44,998 bases of DNA from Chara braunii. Taxonomy: Eukaryota; Streptophyta; Charophyceae; Charales; Characeae. Below the pieces are notes generated by a model. That model was not told the DNA's origin and did no database searches. It saw nothing but the letters and a program-made list of their open reading frames with translations. Location: contig BFEA01000219.1 of NCBI GenBank assembly GCA_003427395.1, positions 79,447 through 124,444 of the forward strand, written 5' to 3'. The translations under genes and the position numbers were made by a program. This document shows positions 10,546 to 20,332 of this stretch, in pieces; the stretch's first letter is position 1; every line of letters starts with the position of its first letter.

Positions 10546-12440
10546 GTCAGCACGCCAATCATCGCAACAATCAGCTGATCCCACTCAATGTCCACTCAAC
10601 TCCTTAATGAGTGCATCAATCGATTCGCCTGTAATGTAGCGCATCAGGCAGCTCCCTTACCGATCATCGCCCCAACACACCAATCAACGCTCTCAACAGT
10701 GCACAGATAAAAGCACCAAAGAGTGCCAATCAGCGCTCCAGTGCACCAATCAGCACGCCAACGTGCGCGCATCAATCCAGGTCCCCTTATCAAGACAGCT
10801 TCCCACTTTTCAGTGCACTAGCGCTCCCATCCACGATCACAATGGGCGCACCGATCCCAGCGCACCAGCGCACCAATCAGCATGGCAACTTGTACTCACC
10901 AATCAAGGCCCCGATCCCAACGCACCAGCGCACCAATCAGCGCGGCAACGTGTACGCACCAATCAAGGCCCCTGATGAAGACAACTCCCACTGTTCAGCG
11001 CACCAGCGCACCTATCCGCACCGACAATCAACGCTCCAATGAAGACACCTATCAGCGCCCACCAGCGCACCAATGCACCATTCGGCGCGCCAATGAGTGC
11101 GTCCCAATGAAGGCCCCGTCAGCACCCGTAATCAGCGCGCCCATCAGAAGCAGATGAGCGCCAGCCAGCACGCTCAGCACACCAGCGCTCCCATCCACTA
11201 TCACAATGAGCGCACCGATCCCAGCGCACCAGCACACCAATCAGCATGGCAACGTGTACTTACCAATCAAGGCCCCGATCCCAGCACACCAGCGCACCAA
11301 TCAGTGCGGCAACGTGCACGCACCAATCAAGGCCGCTGATTAAGACAGCTCCCACTGTCCAGCGCACCAGCGCACCTATCTGCACCGACAATTAACGCTC
11401 CAATGAAGACACTGATCAGTGCCCACCAGCGCACCAATGCACCATTCAGCGCGCCAATGAGTGCGTCCCAATGAAGGCCCCGTCAACACCCGTAATCTGC
11501 ACGCCCATCAGAAGCAGATGATCGCCATCCAGCATGCTCAGCACACCAGCACTCTCATCCACGATCACAATGAGCGCACCTATCCTAGCGCACCAGCGCA
11601 CCAATCAGCACGGCAACGTGTACGCACCAATCAAGGCCCCGGTCCCAGCGCACCAGCGCACCAATCAGCACGGCAACGTGTACGCACCAATCAAGGCCCC
11701 GATCCAAGCGCACCAGCGCACCAATCAGCGCGGCAACGTGTACGCACCAATCAAGGCCCCCGACGAAGACAGCTCCCACTGTTCAGCGCACCAGCGCACC
11801 TATCCGCACCGACAATCAATGCTCCGATGAAGACAGGTCCCACTGTTGAACGCACCAGCGCACCTATCCGCACCGACAATCAACGCTCCAATGAAGACAC
11901 CTATCAGCGCCAACCAGCGAACCAACGCACCATTCAGCACGCCAATGAGTGCGTCCCAATGAAGGCCCCGTCAGCACCCGTAATCAGCGCATCCATCAGA
12001 AACAGATGAGCGCCAGCCAACACGCTTGCCAGCTTCTTTGCACATGTCGTACACGGCCCTCGGTCTTTGATCTGCCTCGTTCACATTAATTCCGCGTTGA
12101 GAACCCGTGTTGGTCGACTAACAATTCACCATCATCATCGTCACCTTGGAATCCGAAATTACCCAGCTGTAGTCGTCCTTAGCTCCAACATTCCGCGCGT
12201 TGAGAACTAGTATTTGTCTTTTAACAATTCGTCGCAGCAATCAAGGCCCCCGATGAAGACGTCTCCCATTGTTCAGCGCACCATTGTACCAATCCAACCG
12301 ACAAACAACGTTCAATGAAATATGAAGGCACAGATTAGCGCCAAAAAGCTCACCAACGCTCCATTCAGCGCGGCCATGCTATAATGAAGGCCCCGTCAGC
12401 GTCCGTATTCAACGTGCCAATCGGAAATAGATGAGTGTCA
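10546..12440. repeat. Tandem satellite with a 60-bp subunit and a ~364-bp higher-order unit
   Basis: The clearest subunits are exactly 60 bp long and stack in register at 11581, 11641 and 11701. Each holds ACCAATCAGC and, 26 bp later, ACCAATCAAGG. A longer unit is marked by GAGTGCGTCCCAATGAAGG at 11095, 11459 and 11947: the first spacing is 364 bp, and the second is 488 bp because extra subunits were inserted. The array fades into degenerate copies after 12045 (12235-12440). The 60-bp period keeps reading frames open and produces long repetitive ORFs; I treat these as by-products. At least 16 CCAATCA boxes occur. Confidence 0.92.
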
Positions 12441-12665
12441 GCCAGCACGCTTGCCAGCTTCTTTGCGCAGGTCATACACGACCGTCAGTCTTTAATCCAC
12501 CTCTACATTCATCTAGTAATCACTGGAATCCGAAATTACCGTGCTGTAATCGTCGTCCGCTCCAGCATTTCGTTTTGAGAACCAGTATTTGTCGACTAAT
12601 AAGTTGCCATCATCTTCTTCACCTTGTCATGCGAAATCTCCCTGCTGTATTCGTCATCCTCTCCA
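12023..12665. repeat. 425-bp-spaced duplicated segment flanking degenerate satellite
   Basis: The segment that starts CGCTTGCCAGCTTCTTTGC at 12023 recurs from 12448 in diverged form. Both copies share the later words GAATCCGAAATTACC and GAGAACC, followed by TTTGTC. Between them lie worn satellite units. This suggests a larger repeat unit of about 425 bp at the end of the array. No gene is visible from 12045 to 12840. Confidence 0.6.
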
Positions 12666-12840
12666 ACATCCTCCAACCTAACGCTGTCCCGTATGGCCAC
12701 GTGGCAGTGAACCACGATCCCAACACACGGAGCTGTTGACAGAGTCTACCTGACTCATGCAACAACCACACCTCTCGTCCGCAAGCCTGTTGCGACACTC
12801 AGAAGCATGACAGCGCTTTCTCCCTTCACTGTCCAGCACT

Positions 12841-13365
12841 TTGACTTGCGGGTTTCGGAGTGCTTTTGTGATAGATAGATATGTTGAAGAGGTCAATATA
12901 TACTTCCGGCTCGAGGCAGAGGGGAAGGTGGAACGTGTTCTCCACTTTTTGACTCTCTTGGTGGAAGATAATCTTCCTTTTGACATTCTTTTAGGTATGG
13001 ATTGGGGGGAAGTTGCAAATGCGGACATAAAGATGAGGGACCATGAGTGTTGGTTGCCTAGTCCGCAAGGTGGAAAGAAGAAAATCCGCCTATTCCATGA
13101 ATCAGGTAAGGAAAGCAGCTTAGCTCATTGTTGTACGAGTGCCCCCGCGTTCGCCCGCCATGTGAAAAAGTATAACTTGTATGATCAAGTCTTTGTCGCA
13201 TATGTGCGCCCAGTTAAAGAAGGTGAAGTTAAAGAAGAGGCAACGTCCCCAGAGGTTGAAAGGATTTTAAAAGAATTTGCAGATGTGGCAGAGACCCCAA
13301 GCGGTGTTGTAGAACGCCCAATCAAACATCGCATTGAGATTATTCCAGGAAGTCAAAATTCCTAA
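12841..13365 (+). pseudogene. gypsy-4 protease remnant and RT leader
   Basis: The segment begins inside the retropepsin fold. The C-terminal protease motif FDILLGMDWG is present, but the catalytic D-S/T-G motif is absent upstream, so the N-terminal half is lost. The later part, with 'ILKEFADVAETPSG' and '[11 protein letters not shown]', is the usual leader into RT. One extra base at about 13354 puts the RT in another frame, and the open segment ends at 13363-13365. Confidence 0.78.
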
Positions 13366-14245
13366 GGGGCCTATATACGGAATGTCACCTAAGGAGTTGG
13401 ATGAACTGCGAACCCAACTTGACGAAATGTTGGAAAAGGGATGGATAAGACCTAGCTCCTCACCTTATGGTGCGCCAATGCTTTTTGTTCCCAAGAAAGA
13501 TGGTGGGTTCCGCATGTGTATAGATTATAGAAGGTTAAATGATATAACTATTAAGAATGTTGAGCCATTACCCCGAATGGATGATTTGGTGGATAGGGTA
13601 CAAGGTAGCAAATACTTCACTAAGATTGATTTGAAGTCTGGCTACCATCAAATCGAGGTAGAGCCAGAAGACCGATACAAGACTGCCTTTCGAACAAGGT
13701 ATGGGCACTATGAGTTCATTGTGCTGCCCTTTGGTCTTACGAATGCACCTGCAACCTTCCAAAGAACAATGAATGAACATGTTTGTGAATGGCTTGATAA
13801 GTTTGTCGTGATTTATCTTGATGATAGTTTAATTTTCAGTAAAGATTTAAGAGAACATTGTGAGCACCTTTGACTTGTGCTAAATAAATTGCGTGAGACA
13901 AATCTGAAGTTGAACCCTAAGAAGTGTGAGTGAGCTAAGCGTCAGGTTTTATATCTAGGGCATGTACTTGATGGTGACGGTATTAAACCGGAAGACACAA
14001 AGATTGCAGCGATTCGTGATTGGCCTAGCCCCCGCACTTTGATAAAGTTGCAGTCGTTCCATGGGCTAGCTAACTATTATCATAAGTTCGTTAGACACTT
14101 CACGATAGTTGCTGCTCCCCTTCGCAGATTGTTAAAGAAAGAAACTATCTAGAAGTGGGACTCAGACTGTACAACTTCGTTCAAGCGTTTAAAGAAATGT
14201 TTGATTAATTATCCGGTTTTGAAAGTTGTTGATCCTTTTTTGTAG
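13334..14245 (+). pseudogene. gypsy-4 reverse transcriptase
   Basis: The RT core is open to 13870 and carries [11 protein letters not shown] (60-70), [11 protein letters not shown] with the motif A Asp (99), [13 protein letters not shown] (131-143) and the catalytic YLDD (161-164). The thumb then continues with LGHVLDGDGIKPE and LANYYHKFVRHF, interrupted by TGA at 13871, TGA at 13931 and TAG at 14150. The first fits an Arg codon and the second a Trp codon in related elements. At 14235-14241 a run of seven T has shifted the frame, so the apparent TAG at 14243 is a frameshift product. Confidence 0.92.
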
Positions 14246-16134
14246 TCACAACCAACGCCAGTCAGTATGGGATAGGCATTGTACTCCAACAAGATGACGG
14301 GAATGGATACAGGCCTGTGGAGTTTATGTCCCGACGACTACCTAACGAGAAGGTCGCCGCTTCTACATATGAGAGAGAGTTGTATGCTCTCCGAGAAGCC
14401 CTTAATCATTGGCGACACTATCTCCTAGGAAGGCACTTCAAAGTGTATTCAGATCATGGGACACTTCGCTGGCTTAAGACGCACGCCCGGATGACACCTA
14501 AGTTGACTAGGTGGGCCGCTGAGATTGATCTGTATGATTTCGAGTTGAAGCCAGTTAAGGGTAAGTATAATGTTGTCGCCGACGCATTAAGTTGGAGATC
14601 TGATTTCTTCGGTGCCATTGTAACATATTTAGATATGGGCACCGATCTGCAAGAGAAAATTAGGAATGCGTATTCCACAGATCCTGTCTATGGCGCTATG
14701 ATTAAACGTGGGCAAGAAGCGTCAACATGGTTTCCTGACTATCGTATCACACAAGGACTGTTGTTTGAAAGAACTGATGTGCATGATAGGCTTTGTATTC
14801 CAAATGTAGAAGAGATCAAAAGTTTGATCTTAGGGGAATGCCACAACACCGAAGGCCATTTCGGGTGGAAGAAAACTTACGCAAGCCTTTTGCGTTCTTA
14901 CACCCGGCCTCGCATGAAACCCGACTGCATCGCATATGTGCAGAGTTGTCAGGTGTGCCAAAGAAACAAGAGCACCACGCAACCTCCCCTTGGTTTACTT
15001 AAGCCTCTGCCTATTCCAACAGGTCGTGGAGACTCTGTGTCTATTGACTTTATGGACACCAAGGTAAAAAGCAGGAATGGAAAAACGCAAGTCATGGTTA
15101 TTGTTGACAGATTTAGTAAGTATGTTGTTTTTGTAGCATTACCTGCGGAAGCAAGAACCGAACTGGTAATCCAGGAGTTCCTTAACCATTCGGTGAAAGA
15201 TTATGGGTATCCCTTGACAATTCTAAATGGCAGAGACACAAGGTTCACAAGTGAACAATGGCAACAACTAATGAGCGTCTATGGCTCTAAATTGACTATG
15301 TCTTCAGGTAGACATCCTGAGACAAACGGCCAACCTGAGCAAATGAACAAGATTTTGCAGCAGACGCCGCGTATGTACATCCGTCCCGATCAGATTGACT
15401 AGGACGAGCATTTGCCAAAAGTTGCTAGTGCTTATAACAAATCTTTTCACCTATCTACAGGCAAGACTCCAATGGAGTTGCATCTGGGATGGCGTCCACG
15501 CAGACCTATCGACCGTCTGAACCCGGATCAAGTACATAAGCTTCCACTAGGAACAAGTGAGTTTGCAATACATTACCAAAAAGATATAGAAAAGGTAAAG
15601 GGAAATATAATAAAGGCACAACATCAAATGATTGAACAGGCAAATAAACATCGAAGACCTTCTCAATTTGTTGTAGGTGATCTAGCATGGGTTAAGTCTA
15701 AGGAGTTTGTTCCTGAGGAGAACATATCTCAGAAGCTGCTACCCGCCTACAGAGGACCTTGGCAGGTTCTAGATGTGATAGGAGATGTGGATGGACCTTC
15801 TTACGTTATTGAGATTCCCCTGCACTTACACATGTATCCAGTGTTCCACGCCTCAAAGTTCTTACCTTGCGTAACCAATGAGCTATTTCCCGGCCGCAGA
15901 TCGGCGATTCCACCAAGTATGAATGAGAAATATGATGTGGACAAGATTATTGATGAGAGTACGTTTCAAACTGGACGTAGAGGCAGACCCCAGCGACAAT
16001 ATAAGGTAAGATTTGCCTATCAGGACCCAAGTGAAGATCGCTGGTTCACAAGAGAGGAGTTAATTGAGTTTGCACCTCATATTGTATCTGCATATGAAAG
16101 AGCAAGGAGAGGAATAAGTATCATAGATAGATGA
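14246..16134 (+). pseudogene. gypsy-4 RNase H, integrase and chromodomain
   Basis: RNase H starts near 14251 with TTNASQYGIG. The first catalytic Asp, normally in the motif DAS, is Asn here (14254-14256). It continues through YERELYALREAL, YSDHGTLRWL and NVVADALSWR. The integrase has an HHCC zinc domain (GHFGWKKTY, then CQVCQRNK), a first catalytic Asp in SIDFMD, and Glu in GQPEQMNK. The expected second Asp is Gly (AAT GGC at 15226-15231). TAG at 15400-15402 interrupts the core, after which the frame stays open to 16134. The C-terminal chromodomain runs from about 15925 to 16110 (YDVDKIIDES to WFTREELIEF). Chromodomains guide integration to marked chromatin. Confidence 0.92.
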
Positions 16135-17114
16135 AGGTCTTCTCAGAGGACTTCGAAATTAGGCCGGCGAGAGTAAAAGGGCCTTTACCCGATTCAGGGC
16201 CTGAATGACGAATTCAGCATTGAGGCATCGTTCGGCCAGAACCTAAGCAAATCAAAAGGCATGTTCTCTGAGTCAAAAGTCGCATCCTAACTAAGTGAAA
16301 AGTCACGTCTAAGGTCACAGTTGTGCCCCTGGACGAACAGTCACAGTATTTAGGGTTTGAGGGTCATATCTGTTCATCCAGGGGGTGTGCAAGTCATGCC
16401 TGTTCGTGCAGTGTATGTGTCTGTTCGGGCAGTAGGTGTGTCTTTTCAAAAGGGAAGTCAATGGACAGGTCCCAGTCTGACCAAAGTCCAACAATCAGTC
16501 TAGATTCAAGGCAGAAGTCCGAAATTCAGGCCTAAGGGCCGCAGCAGCAGCAGACCCTGAGGGAAAGGTACTGGGACACTCTACACAGTCTGGGACAGGG
16601 AAAAGAGTTCCAAGGGAGGCTGATTCAGGCCTCGGTAGGCCAGGCCATTGGTATTAAAGAGCAGGCCAGCCTCCCACACGACAGATTCTCCAGTAGCATT
16701 GATGCGTGGAAGTGCTGTGGCACTTGTGCGCTGGCTGGCTGGATGAGCGCTGGCAGGAGAAGCTGCGCTAAGAGGAGGAAGGTTGGCGCTGGCTTGCAAG
16801 AGGGAGACATAGTTGCACCAGCATATTAGTACTAGTAGTAGTAGTAGAAGGGTTCAGTGAGTAGCATTCAGAGTAGGTTCTCGTAGACAGGGAGTGTGCA
16901 TGCGTGTTGAGTGAAGGGAATCAGAACAGGGATCTTGAGAGAAGGCAAAGAGAGAAGAGACAGGTTATGGTGCTGGATATGGAGGATACTTACCTGTTGG
17001 CGCTACACTGGCGATCTGGGGCAGACGCTGGCTGAGCCAGGCCCTGTGTGTATGGATTGTGTGAGGGAGAGACATGTACTTTGTAGGCGCTGAACTCGTG
17101 AACTTGAGATACGC
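16135..17114 (+). repeat. 3' flank of gypsy-4, probable decayed LTR
   Basis: The sequence after the chromodomain stop is non-coding. It has a purine-rich run near 16166-16180, a TATTAAAGAG box at 16652-16661, and a (TAG)n patch near 16834-16850. Position and composition fit a 3' LTR, but no exact TG...CA boundaries or second copy can be shown. The string ATACTTACCTG at 16986 equals the 5' end of U1 snRNA, but the match ends there. Confidence 0.35.
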
Positions 17115-17152
17115 TTTTTTTTTTTCTTTTTTTCTTTTTTTTTGGCTGAAAT

Positions 17153-17170
17153 CAGAACCTCTCGGTTCTG
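17153..17170 (-). promoter_or_regulatory. LINE-4 3'-terminal hairpin
   Basis: The arms CAGAACC and GGTTCTG pair perfectly around a four-base loop, which reads GAGA in the LINE sense strand. It is placed nine bases before the A-rich tail. Some LINEs use a 3' stem-loop as the RT recognition site, and this one is placed as expected for that. Confidence 0.55.
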
Positions 17171-17550
17171 GCTCCTACCATTCTGGGGAGGAACAGTCCG
17201 GTTCCTATTCCCCCGGCAAGTCAAAAGATAGTACACAGATAACTCACCCACGCTCCTCCCCATTAAGGTTGAGAGGCCTGAGCGGGCGGCATTGATTATT
17301 TCCCTCGGGAAGGATGTACCGCCCCTCACCCCTGCCTAAGTTAGCCTGTTGCAGCTAAACTTTTATGTGGCTTTTGCGAACCTATTCTGCCCCTCGTTGC
17401 TCCTCTCAGCTCGCGGGCTGTCAGATTCTGCCTGTGTCTCTAGAGCAACCATTGAGCTCCCTTTGTTGCCCTGGTGCCGTTACCAAATCAACCCCTGGCC
17501 CTTCCAATGGCCCTTCCATCTGCTTGACAACAGTCCTTGAGGAGTTTCTT

Positions 17551-17958
17551 TTAGTCTGCGCCATACCATTGCATATCCACCAAGGCAAGCTGATGGGGGG
17601 GGAACGGGTCCGGGAAGTCTGCAGGTGAGCGCAACGGCACTGCTTGGTCCACTTTCGTCCATTCCCTGAAGCAGATGCAGTAGTCTCTCTTGAAGTCCGC
17701 CTGTTCCTGACCGGGGGACTGACCTCCATCCCATCGGATGTAGGCAATCCAACCCCCATTTTCGCTGCCCAGCCAGTCCCCTAAGAATTTTTTAATTGCT
17801 TGTGTGATGTCTTTCTTTTGGTGGCACCTCTGTAGTTGGTTCTTTTCCTTCTGCCAACGTGAGAGGAGATCTTGTTGTATATACTGTTTAATTATTTCCG
17901 TAATTTCCTCTCCTTCCATTCGGACCCCCTCGATGTGTAAGTGCAACGCTTCCTCCAA
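17551..17958 (-). pseudogene. LINE-4 ORF2 C-terminal block
   Basis: The 135-residue open segment contains 'IIKQYIQQDLLSRWQKEKNQ', 'KKDITQAIKKFLGDWLGSEN' and 'WIAYIRWDG', and ends in 'LVDMQWYGAD'. LINE-3 at 38530-38880 carries the same order ('QAIHQFSGDWLDTENGG', then 'MVDMMQWYGAD' across stops), downstream of its zf-RVT. The block is therefore the true C-terminus of ORF2 in this LINE group. I do not recognise it as RNase H or any other named domain. The frame moves before 17551, so the copy is damaged. Confidence 0.78.
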
Positions 17959-17963
17959 AAGGC

Positions 17964-18555
17964 CGCTCTATCAAGGGCTTCGCCGTGATAGCACGACCTC
18001 TGACGAACCTGCTACGATAGGACCAGCCCCTCAATTGGGACGCAGAGTGCGAACAGGCCTTCACCACCCTCAAGGACGCTCTGGCAACAGCACCTATTTT
18101 GATCCGGCCGGACCCTACGAAGCAGTTCATTCTTATCACGGACTGGCAGCCAGAGGCGATTTCCGCTATTTTAGCGCAGAAGGGGAACGACGGCCGAGAA
18201 CACGTCATCGAGTACTCGTCTCGTACAGTACCAGACGAGCGCATGAATGACTCAGCTCCGCAAGGTGAATGTTACACAGTGGTGGGGGATTCAACACTTT
18301 CATCCGTATCTCTACGGACATAAGTTCCTCCTTGTAACCGATCACGAGCCATTACTGGCTCTCAAGAAGCTCACTAATTACACGGGTATGATTGGATGGT
18401 GGGCGGTGCGCCTACAGGAATACGACTTCGACATCATCCATCGAAAGACAGAGAGGCACGGCAACGCGGACGGGTTGACACGTCTGCATCGCCCCGCTAA
18501 GGTACCTCAGGGTGAAGAAATCATTCCGTGGAAGGAACCGGAGTCAGCGAACTGA
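17964..18555 (+). pseudogene. gypsy-1 RT end and RNase H
   Basis: The first frame reads 'RSIKGFAVIARPLTNLL' (connection domain), a TAG at 18018-18020, then 'DQPLNWDAECEQAFTTLKDA' and the RNase H start 'FILITDWQPEAISAIL' with its Asp, followed by 'HVIEYSSRTV'. A frame change near 18283 is needed to reach 'WGIQHFHPYLYG', 'FLLVTDHEPLLAL' and 'GNADGLTRL', which carry the later catalytic Asp residues. The segment ends at 18555. Confidence 0.88.
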
Positions 18556-20332
18556 CCCAAATACGGACAAGTGGCAGTCCTTCCACGTGGCAAGAAGCAG
18601 GCAATTGGCAATGGGTGACAGAGGTAATCTTGCGACTCCTCTCTCTCCCCTTTCATCCTCATCTCTTCTTTCCCTACCCGACAAATTTTGTTATTTTTGC
18701 GAAGCAATCTCACGCGTCTACTCGATTCCTATGCGTCCTAGTGGGGAAGGGTATGCAGAATGGATAGATTGTCGGCAATGTGTCGCACGAGCCCATGGCT
18801 CATGTATCCAGTACAAAAATGACGATAAGCCTTGGTTGTGTCCCTTGTGTCGGGTTGATAAGATCCTGACAGAGGCTCGATTTCTTGACGCCACGTCAGA
18901 AGGGCTAGAGAAGACTCGAAAGTTTAGAAGGGCCGAAGTTTGGATGAACATTGCGTTAATCGCCACCTTGGTAAGTAACCCCCTCCAGGACTTCGCCAAG
19001 GAGGACCGAAGGAGGGCCAATGAAAGAGCTCGGGACTATCGCTGGAACGAGGGCTGGTTAGAAAAACGAAAAACGGATGGTAGTGGGATTTGGATGGTAG
19101 TGCCGCACCCGTTCACGAGGTATGACTGGGTTAAAACGGCGCACGAAGAAACTGCAGCCCATTTTGTCGTCCGAATCACGGAAGCGGCAATCAACAAGAA
19201 TGAATGGTATTGGTCCAATATTCGCGATGATGTGAAGTTCATCGTCGCGAACTGCCAGGTCTGCGCTGCTGACAAGGCGCCGATTCAACCACCAAGATCG
19301 ATAGTACCGACGGTAGTCGAACGACCTTTTCAAAGGGTTAGCATGGATACTACCGATATTGTGGTGCCCCCTGGACCTAATAGCTACGAATATTCAATCC
19401 TGCTAGTATTTGTAGACCACTTTTCGAAGTGGATCGAGGCATATCCGTGTCGTACGCGACAGGCGGCTGAAATCACGCGATACGTCAACCGGTTTTTAGG
19501 GATGCATCAGGACACAGAGGAAATCCTGACCGATAATGGGGTAGAATTCAGAGGGGAAGTTTTAAGGAATCTGGTCGTACATGGCGTCGCCATCCGGAAC
19601 ACTGCACCCCACATGTCATAGTCTAACGGCCTGGTAGAAAACGCAAATCGGGTCATAAAGACAGCGTTGCGACGAAACATCGCGGCACGGGATCCGAGGC
19701 CCTGGCCCGATATCGTAGATCACATCTTTGCGGTCCATCGGGGAACGCCTCACGAATCAACGGGCCTTAGCCCCTTCCAATTATGAACCAATAGCGTGGC
19801 TTGTGTCTCGATACCACGCCTCCCCAATGAATCGTCATTGAACCGACGGCCCATAAGAGCCACGGTGCGTGACAAGGCCAAGCGGCACATGGAGCTGATG
19901 GAACGGTCCCTTCCCCGATTAGCCCGAAAGCGCCAGAAAATGACCGAGTTGGCCCACGACCGACAGGTCCGTAGCTACGAGGCCCGAAATGGGAACACAT
20001 GACCATGGCCCCAGTATAAATTAGGGGACCTGGTGCAGGTGAGGAAATGTGCTCGCCAAGGAAAGATAGCGCCACGATTCTTCGGGCGATTTCGTTTGAT
20101 CGAGCTCGGTCCGAACGGGGTGAACACCGTGCGCCTCGTGCCAGAGGTCTCAGGAAGCCGATCGGCTCGACCGATCGTCCGTCACGTGTCCTATCTACGT
20201 CTTCTCCCTTCCTCTCCATCTCCAGCTGTGTCTGCTTCCTCCTTCGCTACAGAGGAGGACGACGACTTTTTATCGCTTTCATCCCTCCCTTCATCTCTCG
20301 CCCCTGCCCCGTCCCCATCCCCATCGCCATGA
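18512..20332 (+). pseudogene. gypsy-1 PHD-like finger plus integrase
   Basis: One frame runs from 18512 to 20332 with stops at 19619 (TAG), 19784 (TGA) and 20000 (TGA). It begins with a basic, Ser-rich linker, then a full eight-ligand Cys/His cluster (18689-18850). The integrase zinc domain follows (HEETAAH, then CQVCAADK near 19255), and the core has the Asp in SMDTTDIV, LTDNGVEF and the Glu in GLVENANR, so all DDE residues remain. The C-terminal part (YKLGDLVQVRK, IAPRFFGRFRLIEL, RHVSYLRLL) is the usual gypsy integrase tail and ends in an acidic and Pro/Ser-rich stretch. There is no chromodomain. Confidence 0.88.
18689..18850 (+). other. PHD-type zinc finger inside gypsy-1 pol
   Basis: Eight ligands fall in C4HC3 order, with Cys codons at 18689, 18698, 18770 and 18779, His at 18794, and Cys at 18803, 18839 and 18848. 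The spacing is C-x2-C-x23-C-x2-C-x4-H-x2-C-x11-C-x2-C. A Trp stands two residues before the seventh ligand (PWLCPLC), as in classical PHD fingers. PHD fingers read histone H3 tails, so a targeting role like that of chromodomains is a reasonable idea. It is unproven, and a RING-like fold is less likely given the ligand order and this Trp. Confidence 0.72.

Larger units (their letters stand above)
12841..16134 (+). mobile_element. gypsy-4: chromodomain Ty3/gypsy retrotransposon, pol only
   Basis: The pol order protease remnant, RT, RNase H, integrase, chromodomain identifies a Ty3/gypsy chromovirus-type LTR retrotransposon. Gag and the protease active site are missing at the 5' side, where the satellite begins. 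The coding region is broken by stops at 13871, 13931, 14150 and 15400 and by frame changes near 13354 and 14240. Two catalytic residues are also replaced (see below). The copy is therefore dead. No matching pair of LTRs could be found by eye. Confidence 0.93.
17115..17958 (-). mobile_element. LINE-4: 3' fragment of a LINE with poly(A) tail
   Basis: On the minus strand the fragment begins in the ORF2 C-terminal block (17958), runs through a 3' UTR, and ends in an A-rich tail (the plus-strand T run 17115-17143, broken by two C). A perfect 7-bp hairpin with a four-base loop (17153-17170) stands right before the tail. This is a typical 5'-truncated LINE insertion. Its 5' end abuts the gypsy-1 RT sequence at about 17960. 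I could not see a convincing target-site duplication. Confidence 0.85.
17960..20332 (+). mobile_element. gypsy-1: Ty3/gypsy element, 3' half of pol with a PHD-type finger
   Basis: The copy starts at the very end of RT (RSIKGFAVIARPLTNLL at 17964) and runs through RNase H, a Cys/His cluster of PHD type and integrase to 20332. A downstream acidic ORF and a probable LTR (22499-24021) may belong to it. The 5' half is missing, because LINE-4 abuts it and no upstream RT lies beyond LINE-4. It differs from gypsy-2 and gypsy-4: no chromodomain is seen after the integrase, and the linker between RNase H and integrase is longer. Confidence 0.88.

Noticed and set aside
11461-12009. 182-residue repetitive ORF in the satellite
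   Set aside because: The 60-bp period is a multiple of three, so several frames stay open automatically. No start context or domain supports a protein.
10546-12440. Possible CRISPR-like array
   Set aside because: The units are continuous tandem repeats without unique spacers, and everything else in the window is eukaryotic.
16986-16996. ATACTTACCTG, identical to the 5' end of U1 snRNA
   Set aside because: The identity ends after 11 bases, and no U1 stem-loops or Sm site follow. A splice-site-like string of this length can occur by chance.
17003-17329. Lys-rich minus-strand ORF
   Set aside because: The Lys run is the LINE-4 poly(A) tail, and the rest is 3' UTR and flank.
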